A stretch of DNA of 40,375 bases from a virus (IMGVR_UViG_3300017917_003325:1-40375), one strand, 5' to 3'; counted from the first letter of the stretch, positions 25,290 through 34,913 are shown. A program made the numbers and translations. Notes: generated from the letters alone by a model not told the origin.

Positions 25290-25592
25290 ATGTCTTATAA
25301 AATCACTCACGCATACTGTTGGTATAACAATGGCAGTATGATTGTGAAAATGTATTTCATCAACGAGATTCCATTTACATTTGATGAATTGCCAGAAGGT
25401 CATTTATATGATCAAGATCTTTGTAGAGAAGCAGACAAATATCTAGCATATGAACCAGAAGACTTATACTTAAATTCTTTCTATTTGATAGATGAGGAAG
25501 CGCATCCCTGTTTCTTTCCAGTTGAATTAGAGAATCCAGAAGATATGCCTGATGATATTATTGAGTATGGTGAAGAAGATTTGACCAGCTAA
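25290..25592 (+). CDS. Acidic small hypothetical protein
   Basis: 100 residues from ATG 25290 (MSYKITHAYCWYNNGSMIVK); an alternative ATG at 25275 adds MGIHP but probably coincides with the transcription start of the late-type promoter at 25262-25268. The protein is acidic and aromatic, with FDELPEGHLYDQDLCREADKYL and a C-terminal ELENPEDMPDDIIEYGEEDL. No recognised family. It stands alone between the tRNAs and the second fibre block; a later CTAAATA overlaps its stop region. Confidence 0.7.
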   Translation: MSYKITHAYCWYNNGSMIVKMYFINEIPFTFDELPEGHLYDQDLCREADKYLAYEPEDLYLNSFYLIDEEAHPCFFPVELENPEDMPDDIIEYGEEDLTS

Positions 25593-25595
25593 ATA
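25589..25595 (+). promoter_or_regulatory. Late-type promoter element before giant fibre
   Basis: CTAAATA overlapping the stop of the previous gene, 33 bases before the ATG at 25628, the same distance as the elements before gp4 and gp54. Confidence 0.55.
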
Positions 25596-25627
25596 GAACA
25601 TAGAAATATTCTGGTCGTAATAATCCG

Positions 25628-28600
25628 ATGCCATTAAATAAATTAGATAATTTTTTAAAGAATACAGAAGGTCGTATTCTTTATGTAAACCCAAGCGATC
25701 TTGATGCAACTGATAACATCAATAATCAGGGAAATTCTCTTGCCCAACCATTTAAAACGGTTCAAAGAGCATTATTAGAGGCTGCGAGATTTTCATATTT
25801 AAAAGGATATAATAACGATATTGTAGAAAAGACAACAATTCTGCTGTTTCCGGGTGAGCACTTAATTGATAATAGACCTGGTTTTGCAATTTATGATAAT
25901 GGTGGATCCGCTTATGCCGTATCGAGATCAGGTGGAGTAGGAGTTTTAGCTGCAAGTGAATTGGCATTAGGAACGGATTCTAATTTTGATTTAACACAAC
26001 CTGACAATATTCTTTACAAGTTTAACAGTTACTACGGTGGTGTTGTAGTTCCTAGAGGAACTTCTATTGTTGGTCTTGATTTAAGAAAGACTAAACTTCG
26101 CCCAAAATATGTACCAAACCCAACTGATTCTGCAGTTGCAAAGTCGGCAATCTTTAGAATTACTGGTGCTTGTTATTTTTGGCAGTTTTCTCTCTTTGAT
26201 GGAGATGAAAGTGGATTAGTTTATACAAATCCAGATAATTTTGATTCTGCATATCAATCATCTCCGTTATTCTCTCACCACAAACTTACTTGTTTTGAGT
26301 TTTGTGATGGTGTTAATAATATTGGTTCTTATGGAATTACTGACCTTGACATGTATTACAGCAAGGTCTCAAATGCATTTAATGCGGTTCGAGATATTGA
26401 TCAAAAATTCCCAGCAGACGCATTAGGATTTGCAAAGCGTCGTCCAGAATGGGAAATTGTTGGTGCATTTGCATCCGATCCAATTACTATTTCCAATATT
26501 ATTTCTGGAAATGGTTTTGCGGCAACTCCAGTTGTTACCGTAACAACATCTGCGGCACATGGTCTTAACTCTGGAACTCCAATTAAAATCAAAGGAGTGA
26601 GTGGATCTGGTACAGTTGCTCCTTATAACATTTCGACGAAAGTTCAAAACGTCATAAATGACACAACATTTACTTATGTAATCCCTGGATTTGAATCTTA
26701 TCCTAATCTAAATGCCAGCCCAAGTGCATCTTCGGCAACTGCAACGATTGAGACTGATACAGTTTCTGGCGCATCTCCTTATATCTTTAACTGCTCTCTG
26801 CGTTCAGTATGGGGCATGAATGGTCTTCATGCTGATGGTAGCAAGGCATCAGGTTTCCGAAGCACCGTTGTTGCACAGTTTACTGCAGTCTCTCTGCAAA
26901 AAGATGATCGTGCATTTGCAAAATATGATAACGTAGGAAGAACATATCAAACCGTTGATTATACTGCGGTTTATGGATCTAAACTTCCAGAAGGATCATC
27001 TCAAACAGATTCAACCAAAGTTTACCACTTAGATCCAAGAGCAGTTTATCGTCAAGGTTGGGAAACGAGTCATATTAAAATTTCAAACGATGCTTTTATT
27101 CAAATCGTTTCTGTGTTTGCGATTGGTTTTAACAAACATTTTGATTCAGAAACTGGTGGTGACGGTTCTATCACTAACTCCAACTCAAACTTTGGACAAA
27201 TTTCACTAAACTCTAGTGGATTTAAGAGAACGGCATTTGCTAAAGATAATAATGCATTTATTACTTCAATTATTCCACCCAGAGAAATTGATAAAACTAC
27301 AGAGGAAAAAGTTGATTGGTTATCATTAGATGTAGGACTTACAACTTCTGTTGGAATTACAAGTCATCTTTATTTGTATGGATATGATTCTATTGACAAT
27401 CCTCCACTATTACTAACTCAGGGTTATCGTATTGGTGCTCGTGACCAAGATAAACTTTATCTAGTTGGTGCAGGAGTAACTTATTCTGCCAATATTTACA
27501 TGTGTGATAATGTAATTACTGGTACAGCAATTACTGCTGCCGGAACAATTAGTGCCAGAAAATCATACGATGTTTCTTCTGGTCCTACAAATAATATCTT
27601 TACAATCGGAGTACATAAACTTCAAACGGGCGAAAAGGTCATTATTACGAGTGATGATGGAGATTTGCCAGAAAATATTATTGAGCATACTGTTTACTAT
27701 GTAATTGTAAATGACGTAACAAGTATTAAACTTGCCGCATCATACACCGATGCTTTAAGTGGAAATGCATTAACCGTTTATTCCGGAACTAACTTACACA
27801 TTAGTAGCAGAGTATCGGACAAAAATTCTGGAGATATCGGTTCTCCTGTTCAATTTGATGCAATTAATTCCAATTGGTATCTTCATGTAAATTCTAATAA
27901 TGAAATTTATAACGGATTAAACACACTTGGAGTTAATGGATTATCTGAAACTACAGATCTTTCTTATGTAAATAGAATTCCTGATAATAGAAGTTTGGAT
28001 GAAAAACTCTATAAGGTTAGAGTTGTAATTCCAAAAGAACTTGCTAATGCAAAAGATCCTCAAAATGGATTTATTATTCAAGAATCTAGTTCAACTGGAG
28101 CAAGAAATACTGCAGATTTTACAAGAACAAGTATTGCTAGTACCGATTATGGGTATAATAAAAATCTTAGACTCATTAAATCTTGTTCTGTAGCTGCTAA
28201 TGTCGTAACAGTTGTTTCTGAAATTCCTCATAATATTCAAGTTGGTGAAACTGTTACGATTAAAAATGTCACAGACAGCACAAATACTAGTGGAACAGAT
28301 AATGTTGGATATAACGGAGTCTTTGTAGTTACCGAAGTTCCAGATGAGGTAACTTTTAGATATTCCGTAATTGATATTTTTAGTTCCTCTCATACTCCAG
28401 GAACATTTACAAATAATGTAAATACGAGAACTGCTTCTCTTCCAAGATTTGAAAGAACTGATTGGAAAGGAAATCTTTTTGTTTATAGAAATGAAATAAT
28501 TTCAAATTATATTGAAGGATCTCAAGATGGCATTTATCATCTTTATGTTTTAAATGCAAGTAATACTATACCAAATCAATTTACTAACTTAAAATTCAGT

Positions 28601-31054
28601 CAACTATCTAAAGATCTTTATCCACAACTTGATAGAGATAATATTGAATCAAATCCGAGATCTGCAAAAACATTCGCCAAGCGCTCTCCAATTGGTGACA
28701 TAGTAACGAATGATTTAAAGAACAGTATTACTAGAGAATCTGCTGACTTACTGCTGAAAGATATTGGTATTGGACTAACAATTTCTTCTGTATCTTCATC
28801 AACAAGTAGCGCAACAATTACATTTGGAAGAAATCATGGGTTATCTGGTATTGTTACTTATAGTAACACAACTGCCGGAAGTTTTCCATTAGTAACCGGA
28901 AACAGTTATACAGACGGAACGTATTATAATGTAAAACTCTACAACGATTCTGGTCTTACAGTTTGGAAAGGTGCAACCGCAAAAGTTGTAGTTAGTGGTC
29001 AAGCACTATCTTCTGTAGATATTACAGCACCTGGATCTGGTTATGCAAATGGTGATGTTCTGTATTTTGATACCGCAGTAATCGGAAGTGGTAATAATGG
29101 AAGACTTACATTATCCACAGCAGGAATTAGCATAAACGTAGGTGATGTAGTTCAATTTACTGGAGCAGGTACAACTGCAGATGGATATTATCGTATTACA
29201 TCAGTTCCTGCAGTAAATCAAATTGCAATTGCTAAAACATCAGGAGATCCAGTAGTAATTTCATCTCAATATGCATTTGTAATCGGTCCATCGATTAGAA
29301 TTTCGAGTACTTCATATAATTCTTCAACAGGAGTATTAACATTTAATTGTTCGTCTTCACATGGATTATTGTCTGGAAATAAATTTAGAGTTATTGATTC
29401 CAGTAACAATAATGTAGGTGATTTTATAGTTGAAGATAGAGTAAGTGTTACGTCATTTACCGCAATCACCAACACATCGTTGTCTGTAAATGATGGATAT
29501 ATTTTAAAGCACGGTCTTTCTTCGAACGATGGTGTTTCCGATACTACTACAGAAAACTTTGGCGCGAGAACTGTCACTTTCTATGATAATGATAGATTTA
29601 CTCTTTCTTCTGCCATTACTACAGAGACATCATTAACAATTACTAGTTCTGGTATTGGTACTGCAAATAGATTATCACTTGGATCTTATATCCAAATTGA
29701 TAATGAAATTATGAGAATTATCAGTACTGGTAGTCAATCTATATTTACTGTCATTCGTGGTGCTCTTGGAACTCGTCAAGAATCTCATGATGCAAACTCT
29801 TTAATTCGTAAAATTAATCCGATTGCCGTTGAATTTAGAAGACCTTCTATTCTTAGAGCTTCTGGGCATACATTCGAATATCTTGGGTATGGTCCAGGAA
29901 ACTATTCAACCGGTTTGCCTGATGTTCAGGTCAGAACCAATACAGATAGAGAAGATTTTCTTGCTCAGGCACAAGAAAGATCTGGTGGTGTAGTTGTTTA
30001 TACTGGTATGAATAATAATGGTGATGTCTTCAACGGCAATACCAAAACATCATCTCAAAGTGGTGAAATTATTTCTTATGATATTCCTCAACCAACTGTT
30101 ACTGGACAAGATCCTTCAAAATTAAGCGTTGTATACGATGAAGTTACTATTAAAGAAAAATTACTCGTAGAGGGTGGTTCTTCTGGAACGGTTCTATCTC
30201 AATTTGATGGCCCTGTCACATTCAATAAACAGATTCGAGCAAAGGATAAAACAACCTTTAGTTCAACTGTAAAAATCTCTGATTCAAAATCGACTCAATC
30301 AACAAGTACAACAACTGGGTCATTAGTTGTAAATGGTGGAGTTGGTATTGGTAAAAATCTTAATATTGGTGGAAATACTAATATCAGCGGAGCTTTGACA
30401 GTTGGTGGAACAGTTACAATATCCGGAGAAACTACATTTAATACTGGTATAGTTCCAGATACAGATTTAGGTGCTTATGTTGGAACATCATCAAAGAGAT
30501 TCAGTGAAGCATATTTTGGAAATATTAAAATTGCTGTTACTGACGATAATACAATTGATACTTCTACTGGCAATTTAATTTTAAATCCTGCATCTGATCT
30601 TGTTTCTATAACTGCAAATACAGCAATCACCGGATCACTTACTATTAATTCTGGTACAACAATTACTAGTGGAGGACTTTCTGTAACTGGTAATTCAACA
30701 GTTGTTGGTAATTTAGCAATTACTGGTGATCTAACTGTTACTGGCGATATTACAGCATTCTATACTTCTGACCAGAGACTGAAAGATAATATTGCTGCAA
30801 TTGAAGACTCACTTGCTAAAGTTCTCTCAATCAGTGGTAATACTTATACTTGGAATGAGAAGTCTGGTAAAGAAGGAGCAGACGTTGGTGTAATCGCTCA
30901 AGAAGTTCTCGAAGTTCTTCCTGAAGCAATTACAACGAGAGGTAATGGTTACCTTGCTGTGGATTATCAAAAACTTGTTCCACTTCTTGTTGAGGCTATT
31001 AAAGAACTCTCTGCTAAGGTTGAAACCCTTGAGCAGAAACTTACAGATAAATAA
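25628..31054 (+). CDS. Giant beta-helical structural protein with S74 chaperone
   Basis: 1808 residues. The N-terminus KNTEGRILYVNPSDLDATD, then SLAQPFKTVQRALLEAARF and TILLFPGEHLIDNRPGFAIY, opens a pectate-lyase-type beta-helix (about 1-560) ending with TNSNSNFGQISLNSSGFKRT. Several Ig-like segments (about 640-1350) include PHNIQVGETVTIKNV and VDITAPGSGYANGDVLYFD. Near 1413 is SGHTFEYLGYGPGNYSTGLP with YTGMNNNGDVF after it, shared with the 1223-residue fibre. Fibre strands follow, then an S74 domain (S1714, D1715 in YTSDQRLKDNI; VGVIAQEVLEVLPEAI; VDYQKLVPLLVEAIKEL) that should trimerise and cut itself. Cyanophage virions commonly carry such a protein; its T4 counterpart is not clear. Confidence 0.92.
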   Translation: MPLNKLDNFLKNTEGRILYVNPSDLDATDNINNQGNSLAQPFKTVQRALLEAARFSYLKGYNNDIVEKTTILLFPGEHLIDNRPGFAIYDNGGSAYAVSRSGGVGVLAASELALGTDSNFDLTQPDNILYKFNSYYGGVVVPRGTSIVGLDLRKTKLRPKYVPNPTDSAVAKSAIFRITGACYFWQFSLFDGDESGLVYTNPDNFDSAYQSSPLFSHHKLTCFEFCDGVNNIGSYGITDLDMYYSKVSNAFNAVRDIDQKFPADALGFAKRRPEWEIVGAFASDPITISNIISGNGFAATPVVTVTTSAAHGLNSGTPIKIKGVSGSGTVAPYNISTKVQNVINDTTFTYVIPGFESYPNLNASPSASSATATIETDTVSGASPYIFNCSLRSVWGMNGLHADGSKASGFRSTVVAQFTAVSLQKDDRAFAKYDNVGRTYQTVDYTAVYGSKLPEGSSQTDSTKVYHLDPRAVYRQGWETSHIKISNDAFIQIVSVFAIGFNKHFDSETGGDGSITNSNSNFGQISLNSSGFKRTAFAKDNNAFITSIIPPREIDKTTEEKVDWLSLDVGLTTSVGITSHLYLYGYDSIDNPPLLLTQGYRIGARDQDKLYLVGAGVTYSANIYMCDNVITGTAITAAGTISARKSYDVSSGPTNNIFTIGVHKLQTGEKVIITSDDGDLPENIIEHTVYYVIVNDVTSIKLAASYTDALSGNALTVYSGTNLHISSRVSDKNSGDIGSPVQFDAINSNWYLHVNSNNEIYNGLNTLGVNGLSETTDLSYVNRIPDNRSLDEKLYKVRVVIPKELANAKDPQNGFIIQESSSTGARNTADFTRTSIASTDYGYNKNLRLIKSCSVAANVVTVVSEIPHNIQVGETVTIKNVTDSTNTSGTDNVGYNGVFVVTEVPDEVTFRYSVIDIFSSSHTPGTFTNNVNTRTASLPRFERTDWKGNLFVYRNEIISNYIEGSQDGIYHLYVLNASNTIPNQFTNLKFSQLSKDLYPQLDRDNIESNPRSAKTFAKRSPIGDIVTNDLKNSITRESADLLLKDIGIGLTISSVSSSTSSATITFGRNHGLSGIVTYSNTTAGSFPLVTGNSYTDGTYYNVKLYNDSGLTVWKGATAKVVVSGQALSSVDITAPGSGYANGDVLYFDTAVIGSGNNGRLTLSTAGISINVGDVVQFTGAGTTADGYYRITSVPAVNQIAIAKTSGDPVVISSQYAFVIGPSIRISSTSYNSSTGVLTFNCSSSHGLLSGNKFRVIDSSNNNVGDFIVEDRVSVTSFTAITNTSLSVNDGYILKHGLSSNDGVSDTTTENFGARTVTFYDNDRFTLSSAITTETSLTITSSGIGTANRLSLGSYIQIDNEIMRIISTGSQSIFTVIRGALGTRQESHDANSLIRKINPIAVEFRRPSILRASGHTFEYLGYGPGNYSTGLPDVQVRTNTDREDFLAQAQERSGGVVVYTGMNNNGDVFNGNTKTSSQSGEIISYDIPQPTVTGQDPSKLSVVYDEVTIKEKLLVEGGSSGTVLSQFDGPVTFNKQIRAKDKTTFSSTVKISDSKSTQSTSTTTGSLVVNGGVGIGKNLNIGGNTNISGALTVGGTVTISGETTFNTGIVPDTDLGAYVGTSSKRFSEAYFGNIKIAVTDDNTIDTSTGNLILNPASDLVSITANTAITGSLTINSGTTITSGGLSVTGNSTVVGNLAITGDLTVTGDITAFYTSDQRLKDNIAAIEDSLAKVLSISGNTYTWNEKSGKEGADVGVIAQEVLEVLPEAITTRGNGYLAVDYQKLVPLLVEAIKELSAKVETLEQKLTDK
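31047..31053 (+). promoter_or_regulatory. Late-type promoter element
   Basis: ATAAATA (in GATAAATAACTAA) overlapping the 1808-residue gene's stop, 17 bases before the next ATG at 31071. Confidence 0.5.
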
Positions 31055-31070
31055 CTAAAAACCATATAAG

Positions 31071-33194
31071 ATGGCAAATTATAGAAAGTCATTTAACCTT
31101 AGGAATGGTGTTCAGGTTGACGACGATAACTTTATCGTAAACGCGAATGGTTTGGTGGGAATTGGAACTTCAGTTCCTACCGAGTTCTTAGATGTTCGTG
31201 GTAATGCAAAAATAGTTGGATTAGTTACCGCAACTTCAGTTACTGTTACAAATTTACTTGCAAGTGGTGTTACTACCTTTACAACGTTAGCGAATGGAAG
31301 AATTATAATTAATTCTGGTATTATAACAGCATCTTCGGGAATTGTAACGTATTATGGTGATGGGCAAGGATTAATCAATATTCCATCATCTCAATGGATT
31401 GATGCCAATCCTGGATCTGGATTTTCCAGTATTTACTATTCGGGAACAGTCGGAATTGCAACATCATCTTCAAATTATTATTTACAAATCGGTGGAGATC
31501 CGGCATCTGGAAGTGGAACTGGTATAAACTCTACTGGTAGTATTAGAGCAAGTGGAATCATAACTGCAGCATCTTTTGTTGGATCTGGTACTCAAATTAC
31601 TCAGATTAATGCTTCAAATATTGCAAGTGGAACTTTATCAAACTCAAGACTTCCCTCTAATATTAATATTTCTGGGATTGTTACCGCAACTGGTGGATTC
31701 ATTGGATCAGTATCTGGCAATCTTTATGGAGATTTAGTAGGAAATGTAACAGGAAATCTAGTAGGAAATGTAACTGGTATTGCTTCTACTGCCAGAACAT
31801 TAACTGGAAATCCAGATATTTCGGTTAATAATATAACAGCCACTTCAATCGCGTCTACAAGTATTAGTGTTTCTAGCATCGGATGCACAAATATTTTTAA
31901 TACCGGTATTGTAACTTCATCATCATTTAATATTGGTTTAGGTGGAACTATTTTATCTTTAACAACGAGTGGTAATATTGGAATTGGTTCAAATGTACCA
32001 ACAAAAGATATTCAGGTTTTACGAAGTGGTACAGCTGCGTTCGAGATAATAGGATCAAGTGAAAGTCAAATTATTATTGGTCAGAAAAAAACACCATCTA
32101 TTGGAGTTGGCGATAGCACTGCCGTAATTAGATTTGGTAATAGTTCGAGAACATTTGATCTTATTAATGGTGATCAAGGAGATTTTAATTTCTATTTACA
32201 TACAACGCCACCAGTTGCTGGAATTGAGACCGGATCATTTAGATGGTTGCATGGTCAAAATATTTCAGCACCTCTTATGACACTAACCTATGGTGGAAGA
32301 TTGGGTATTGGAAGAACAAATCCAAGCAATACACTTCATGTTGTTGGTACATCAACAGTTACATCTAATGCCTTTGTTGGTGGAAATTTAACAGTTTATG
32401 GAACTTTAACTGCTAGTAGCATACAATTACCATCAGTAATTCAGCAATCTAATATCTACGTTACTTCGGGAATATCAACCTTTAATTATATTAAAGCAAT
32501 AAGGATTGGAATAAACAGCGATTCTCCAACTGTAGCTATAGATGCAAAAGATTCAACCGCATTATTATCTTCAATTGGAATTGGAACTATTTCTACTGGT
32601 GCCTCAAAATTAAAAGTTGTTGATGGATTTGCAGAATTTAATTCTATTGGTATCGGAACAACACAACTTTTTGATCCAGGAGAAAAATTACAACTTCATA
32701 ATACTGGAATTTCAATATTTAATGGATCTATTTTAATTGATAATGCGAATGGATCTACAATAGGATTTGGTACAAATTCTGCAAGAGCAATTGTAGACTT
32801 TGGAAATGTTGGACTATCTTCATTTACCCTATTGAAAGCATACATGATTCTTCCATCAATAACTAACTCGCAAAGAGTTGGATTATTGACTACAAGTGGG
32901 GGAATTATTTACAACAGTAGTTCTCAAGAATTTCAAGGATATACAAATGATACTTGGATAAATCTTGGAATTACTACCGCAAATATAAATTCTAATCAAA
33001 TTAATGTTTCTGGAATTTCTACACTTGGTAGTACCACTAAGATTGGAACGGGTGTTACAATTCAATCTGGGATTGTAACCTCAATAAATGGATTTAATAG
33101 TGGTATTGGTACTGCAGTTCAGATTACAACAGTTGGAAATACATTAGTCTTCACCGTTCCTGGTGTAGGAACTACAACACTTACACTATTCTAA
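31071..33194 (+). CDS. Tail fibre protein
   Basis: 707 residues. The N-terminus MANYRKSFNLRNGVQVDDDN followed by FIVNANGLVGIGTSVPTEFL is the start of a common cyanophage fibre type. Repeating GIGT..P....DV.G units (about 30, 305 and 420) alternate with short beta strands (VTATSVTVTNLLASGVTTF; GNVTGNLVGNVTG near 230) and a GSGTQITQINASNIASGTLS segment. No S74 domain and no enzymatic motif. It lies between the S74 giant protein and a glycine-rich putative adhesin, mirroring the order fibre then adhesin at 17657-23992, so it may form the shaft carrying that adhesin. Confidence 0.85.
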   Translation: MANYRKSFNLRNGVQVDDDNFIVNANGLVGIGTSVPTEFLDVRGNAKIVGLVTATSVTVTNLLASGVTTFTTLANGRIIINSGIITASSGIVTYYGDGQGLINIPSSQWIDANPGSGFSSIYYSGTVGIATSSSNYYLQIGGDPASGSGTGINSTGSIRASGIITAASFVGSGTQITQINASNIASGTLSNSRLPSNINISGIVTATGGFIGSVSGNLYGDLVGNVTGNLVGNVTGIASTARTLTGNPDISVNNITATSIASTSISVSSIGCTNIFNTGIVTSSSFNIGLGGTILSLTTSGNIGIGSNVPTKDIQVLRSGTAAFEIIGSSESQIIIGQKKTPSIGVGDSTAVIRFGNSSRTFDLINGDQGDFNFYLHTTPPVAGIETGSFRWLHGQNISAPLMTLTYGGRLGIGRTNPSNTLHVVGTSTVTSNAFVGGNLTVYGTLTASSIQLPSVIQQSNIYVTSGISTFNYIKAIRIGINSDSPTVAIDAKDSTALLSSIGIGTISTGASKLKVVDGFAEFNSIGIGTTQLFDPGEKLQLHNTGISIFNGSILIDNANGSTIGFGTNSARAIVDFGNVGLSSFTLLKAYMILPSITNSQRVGLLTTSGGIIYNSSSQEFQGYTNDTWINLGITTANINSNQINVSGISTLGSTTKIGTGVTIQSGIVTSINGFNSGIGTAVQITTVGNTLVFTVPGVGTTTLTLF

Positions 33195-33199
33195 TAAAA

Positions 33200-34441
33200 A
33201 TGTCAGTTTCAGTCGAAAAATCTGGTCCCTATTTTTCCAGCGGATCTATTTCTTTTAGTCAACTAAGAAGCACTTTTAAAGAAGTTGGTAGTGGAGCAAT
33301 TGCAGCAACTGAATTGAGAAGAAATACTGATATTAGTGAAGCAAATCCAATAGTTCCAGATTCAACTGAAAATGAGCAAATATCCACAAGTTCTAATCTA
33401 AAATTATCTCAGTTTAGAAATTCAATTAAAAGATATGTAGCTACTCAATCGGGAACTGATGATAATGCATCATATCCAGATAATCCTGGATTTAGGATGG
33501 GAAGATATGATGTAGATGGTAGAGGTATTGATTGGTCTGGTGGTGGATATTTTGGGCGAGATGGGCAAGGTGGTGGAATAACAGGGAATTTAACAAAAAA
33601 TGTTCAAAAAAGAATACTAATTACCGGAACTTGTGGTAGCACTAGAACTGGATTAGCTGCAGCGCAAATGGCACCGGTTGTCACAGTTCATAACGTAACA
33701 ATTGAGGTTTCTGGTTCAATTCTTGGTTATGGTGGAAATGGTGGTGGCAATTGGATTAATTTTTCAGGCACAAGTAACGGAGATTTAGATGGTGAAAATG
33801 GGGGAGCAGCTATAAACTTTGGTAATGTTGGTAACAATTGCAGAGTTATTGTAGGGTCTGGATGTCGCATTTGGGCTGGTGGTGGAGGAGGTGAAAGAGG
33901 AAAAACGGGTGATGCTGGAGATTCCGGTACTTGTTTTGATTATCAAGAGTATGAGGTTGGATCTGGTTGTGAGTGGTGTGGAAGTTGTGGTGACGGAGAG
34001 AAAACAGGAGGATGCCATGGTGTTCGTGGATGCTCCTGTGCATTTGGATACTATAGTGGAGTTTTTTGTACAAAAACCGAATTGGCTCCAGCACAATGTA
34101 GAAGAAAAATTCCAGAATCAAAAGCGGGTGGCGCTGGTGGTTTAGGTGGCAAAGGTGGAAACGCGAGAGGATATAATAATCAAAGTGGATCTACATCAGG
34201 AGAGATTGGATCTCCCGGAGAAGCTGGAAATTGTGATGATAAAAATGGCACAATTACTCAACCCGGAACGGGAAAAACAGGCGAGACCGGTGGTTCTGGT
34301 GGAAATTGGGGGGAAAATGGTACAGGAACTGCTAATATTGGAGTTCCTGGACTTGCCGGAAAAGCAATCACATCAGATGGTGGTAGATATACTGTCGATG
34401 GAACAATCAATTCCGACACAGTAAAAGGTTCTATATACTAA
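33200..34441 (+). CDS. Glycine- and cysteine-rich tail fibre adhesin
   Basis: 413 residues. The N-terminal part has fibre-attachment repeats: GPYFSSGSISFSQLRSTFKE near 8-27 and SSNLKLSQFRNSIKRY near 64-79, the same [IL]S[FL].Q[LF]R idea twice. From ~105 the sequence is a glycine-rich adhesin (GGGYFGRDGQGGG, YGGNGGGNW, AGGGGGERGKTGDAG, GGAGGLGGKGGNARG, GGSGGNWGENG). A knob with nine cysteines lies at C245-C300 (CEWCGSC, CHGVRGCSC, FC, QC), probably disulphide-rich or metal-binding. It is likely the receptor-binding tip of the second fibre set. Glycine is coded mostly by GGT/GGA. Confidence 0.82.
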   Translation: MSVSVEKSGPYFSSGSISFSQLRSTFKEVGSGAIAATELRRNTDISEANPIVPDSTENEQISTSSNLKLSQFRNSIKRYVATQSGTDDNASYPDNPGFRMGRYDVDGRGIDWSGGGYFGRDGQGGGITGNLTKNVQKRILITGTCGSTRTGLAAAQMAPVVTVHNVTIEVSGSILGYGGNGGGNWINFSGTSNGDLDGENGGAAINFGNVGNNCRVIVGSGCRIWAGGGGGERGKTGDAGDSGTCFDYQEYEVGSGCEWCGSCGDGEKTGGCHGVRGCSCAFGYYSGVFCTKTELAPAQCRRKIPESKAGGAGGLGGKGGNARGYNNQSGSTSGEIGSPGEAGNCDDKNGTITQPGTGKTGETGGSGGNWGENGTGTANIGVPGLAGKAITSDGGRYTVDGTINSDTVKGSIY

Positions 34442-34459
34442 TAGAGTATAAATTATTTT

Positions 34460-34810
34460 ATGTCTGAAGAAAAACAGTATCCTTCCCTTGGTAAACAAGT
34501 AAAAAATCTTGCTCAATTTTCCTGGGACCTTGTTCAATATATTCATAAAAGTCAAGGTGACCCATTAACAGTTTCTGATGAAGTTGCTAAAGAAAGAGTA
34601 AAAATATGCCAAAAATGTGAATGGTATGATGCCGCTCAGCATCGATGCAAAAATTGTGGTTGCTATCTTGCACCAAAAGTTAAAATTTCTTTAGAAAGTT
34701 GCCCCATTGGAGCTTGGTCATCGACAGAATCTGATTGGATGGAAAACTTTGGTGAGCTTGTACAAAAAATTCAAAGTGAAGAAAACAATAACAAAGAACC
34801 AGAAGCTTGA
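34460..34810 (+). CDS. Cys-rich zinc-ribbon-like protein (DUF6171-like)
   Basis: 116 residues. An N-terminal helical part is followed by a cysteine pattern: C50-x2-C53 (CQKCEWYD), then RCKNCGCYLAPKV with C63, C66 and C68, and SCPIGAW with C81. This is the C..C.WYD...RC..CGCYL..K......CP...W pattern of a small zinc-binding family common in cyanophages; I recall the label DUF6171, with no known function. It follows the adhesin by 18 bases and may be late-expressed (TATAAAT lies at 34450-34456). The ATG at 34460 has little Shine-Dalgarno support. Its stop abuts a consensus promoter. Confidence 0.75.
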   Translation: MSEEKQYPSLGKQVKNLAQFSWDLVQYIHKSQGDPLTVSDEVAKERVKICQKCEWYDAAQHRCKNCGCYLAPKVKISLESCPIGAWSSTESDWMENFGELVQKIQSEENNNKEPEA

Positions 34811-34836
34811 CACAAGTATTCTAATACTGCTAGAAT
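34807..34836 (+). promoter_or_regulatory. Sigma70-type promoter
   Basis: TTGACA (34807-34812), 18-base spacer, TAGAAT (34831-34836). The TTGACA overlaps the stop of the zinc-ribbon gene. A terminator follows at 34890-34913 before any gene, so the product would be a ~70-base RNA or an attenuated helicase transcript. Confidence 0.6.
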
Positions 34837-34866
34837 ATCTTTGCTAAGGTTGAACACAAGGTTCTA

Positions 34867-34894
34867 GGACACTTTAAGAACTGTCACACAGGGG
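34867..34894 (+). repeat. Intergenic element, copy 1
   Basis: GGACACTT-AAGAACTG-CACA-GGG, nearly identical to 38906-38930 (differences are two substitutions and a two-base gap). Both copies are followed by a C/T-run ending TTTTTG and a TATAAT before a gene. It is probably part of a repeated promoter module. Confidence 0.65.
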
Positions 34895-34913
34895 TCGTCT
34901 GAGACCCCTTTTT
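34890..34913 (+). terminator. Rho-independent terminator before the helicase gene
   Basis: AGGGGTC (34890-34896), 6-base loop, GACCCCT (34903-34909) followed by a run of T to 34913: a GC-rich stem with U-tract. It ends transcription from the fibre block or from the promoter at 34807. The TATAAT at 34919-34924 can restart transcription for the helicase gene. Confidence 0.8.

Noticed and set aside
33846-34145. Several 88-103-residue frames on both strands over the Gly/Cys-rich adhesin
   Set aside because: Frame-shifted readings of GGT/GGA-rich DNA; low complexity and no ribosome sites.
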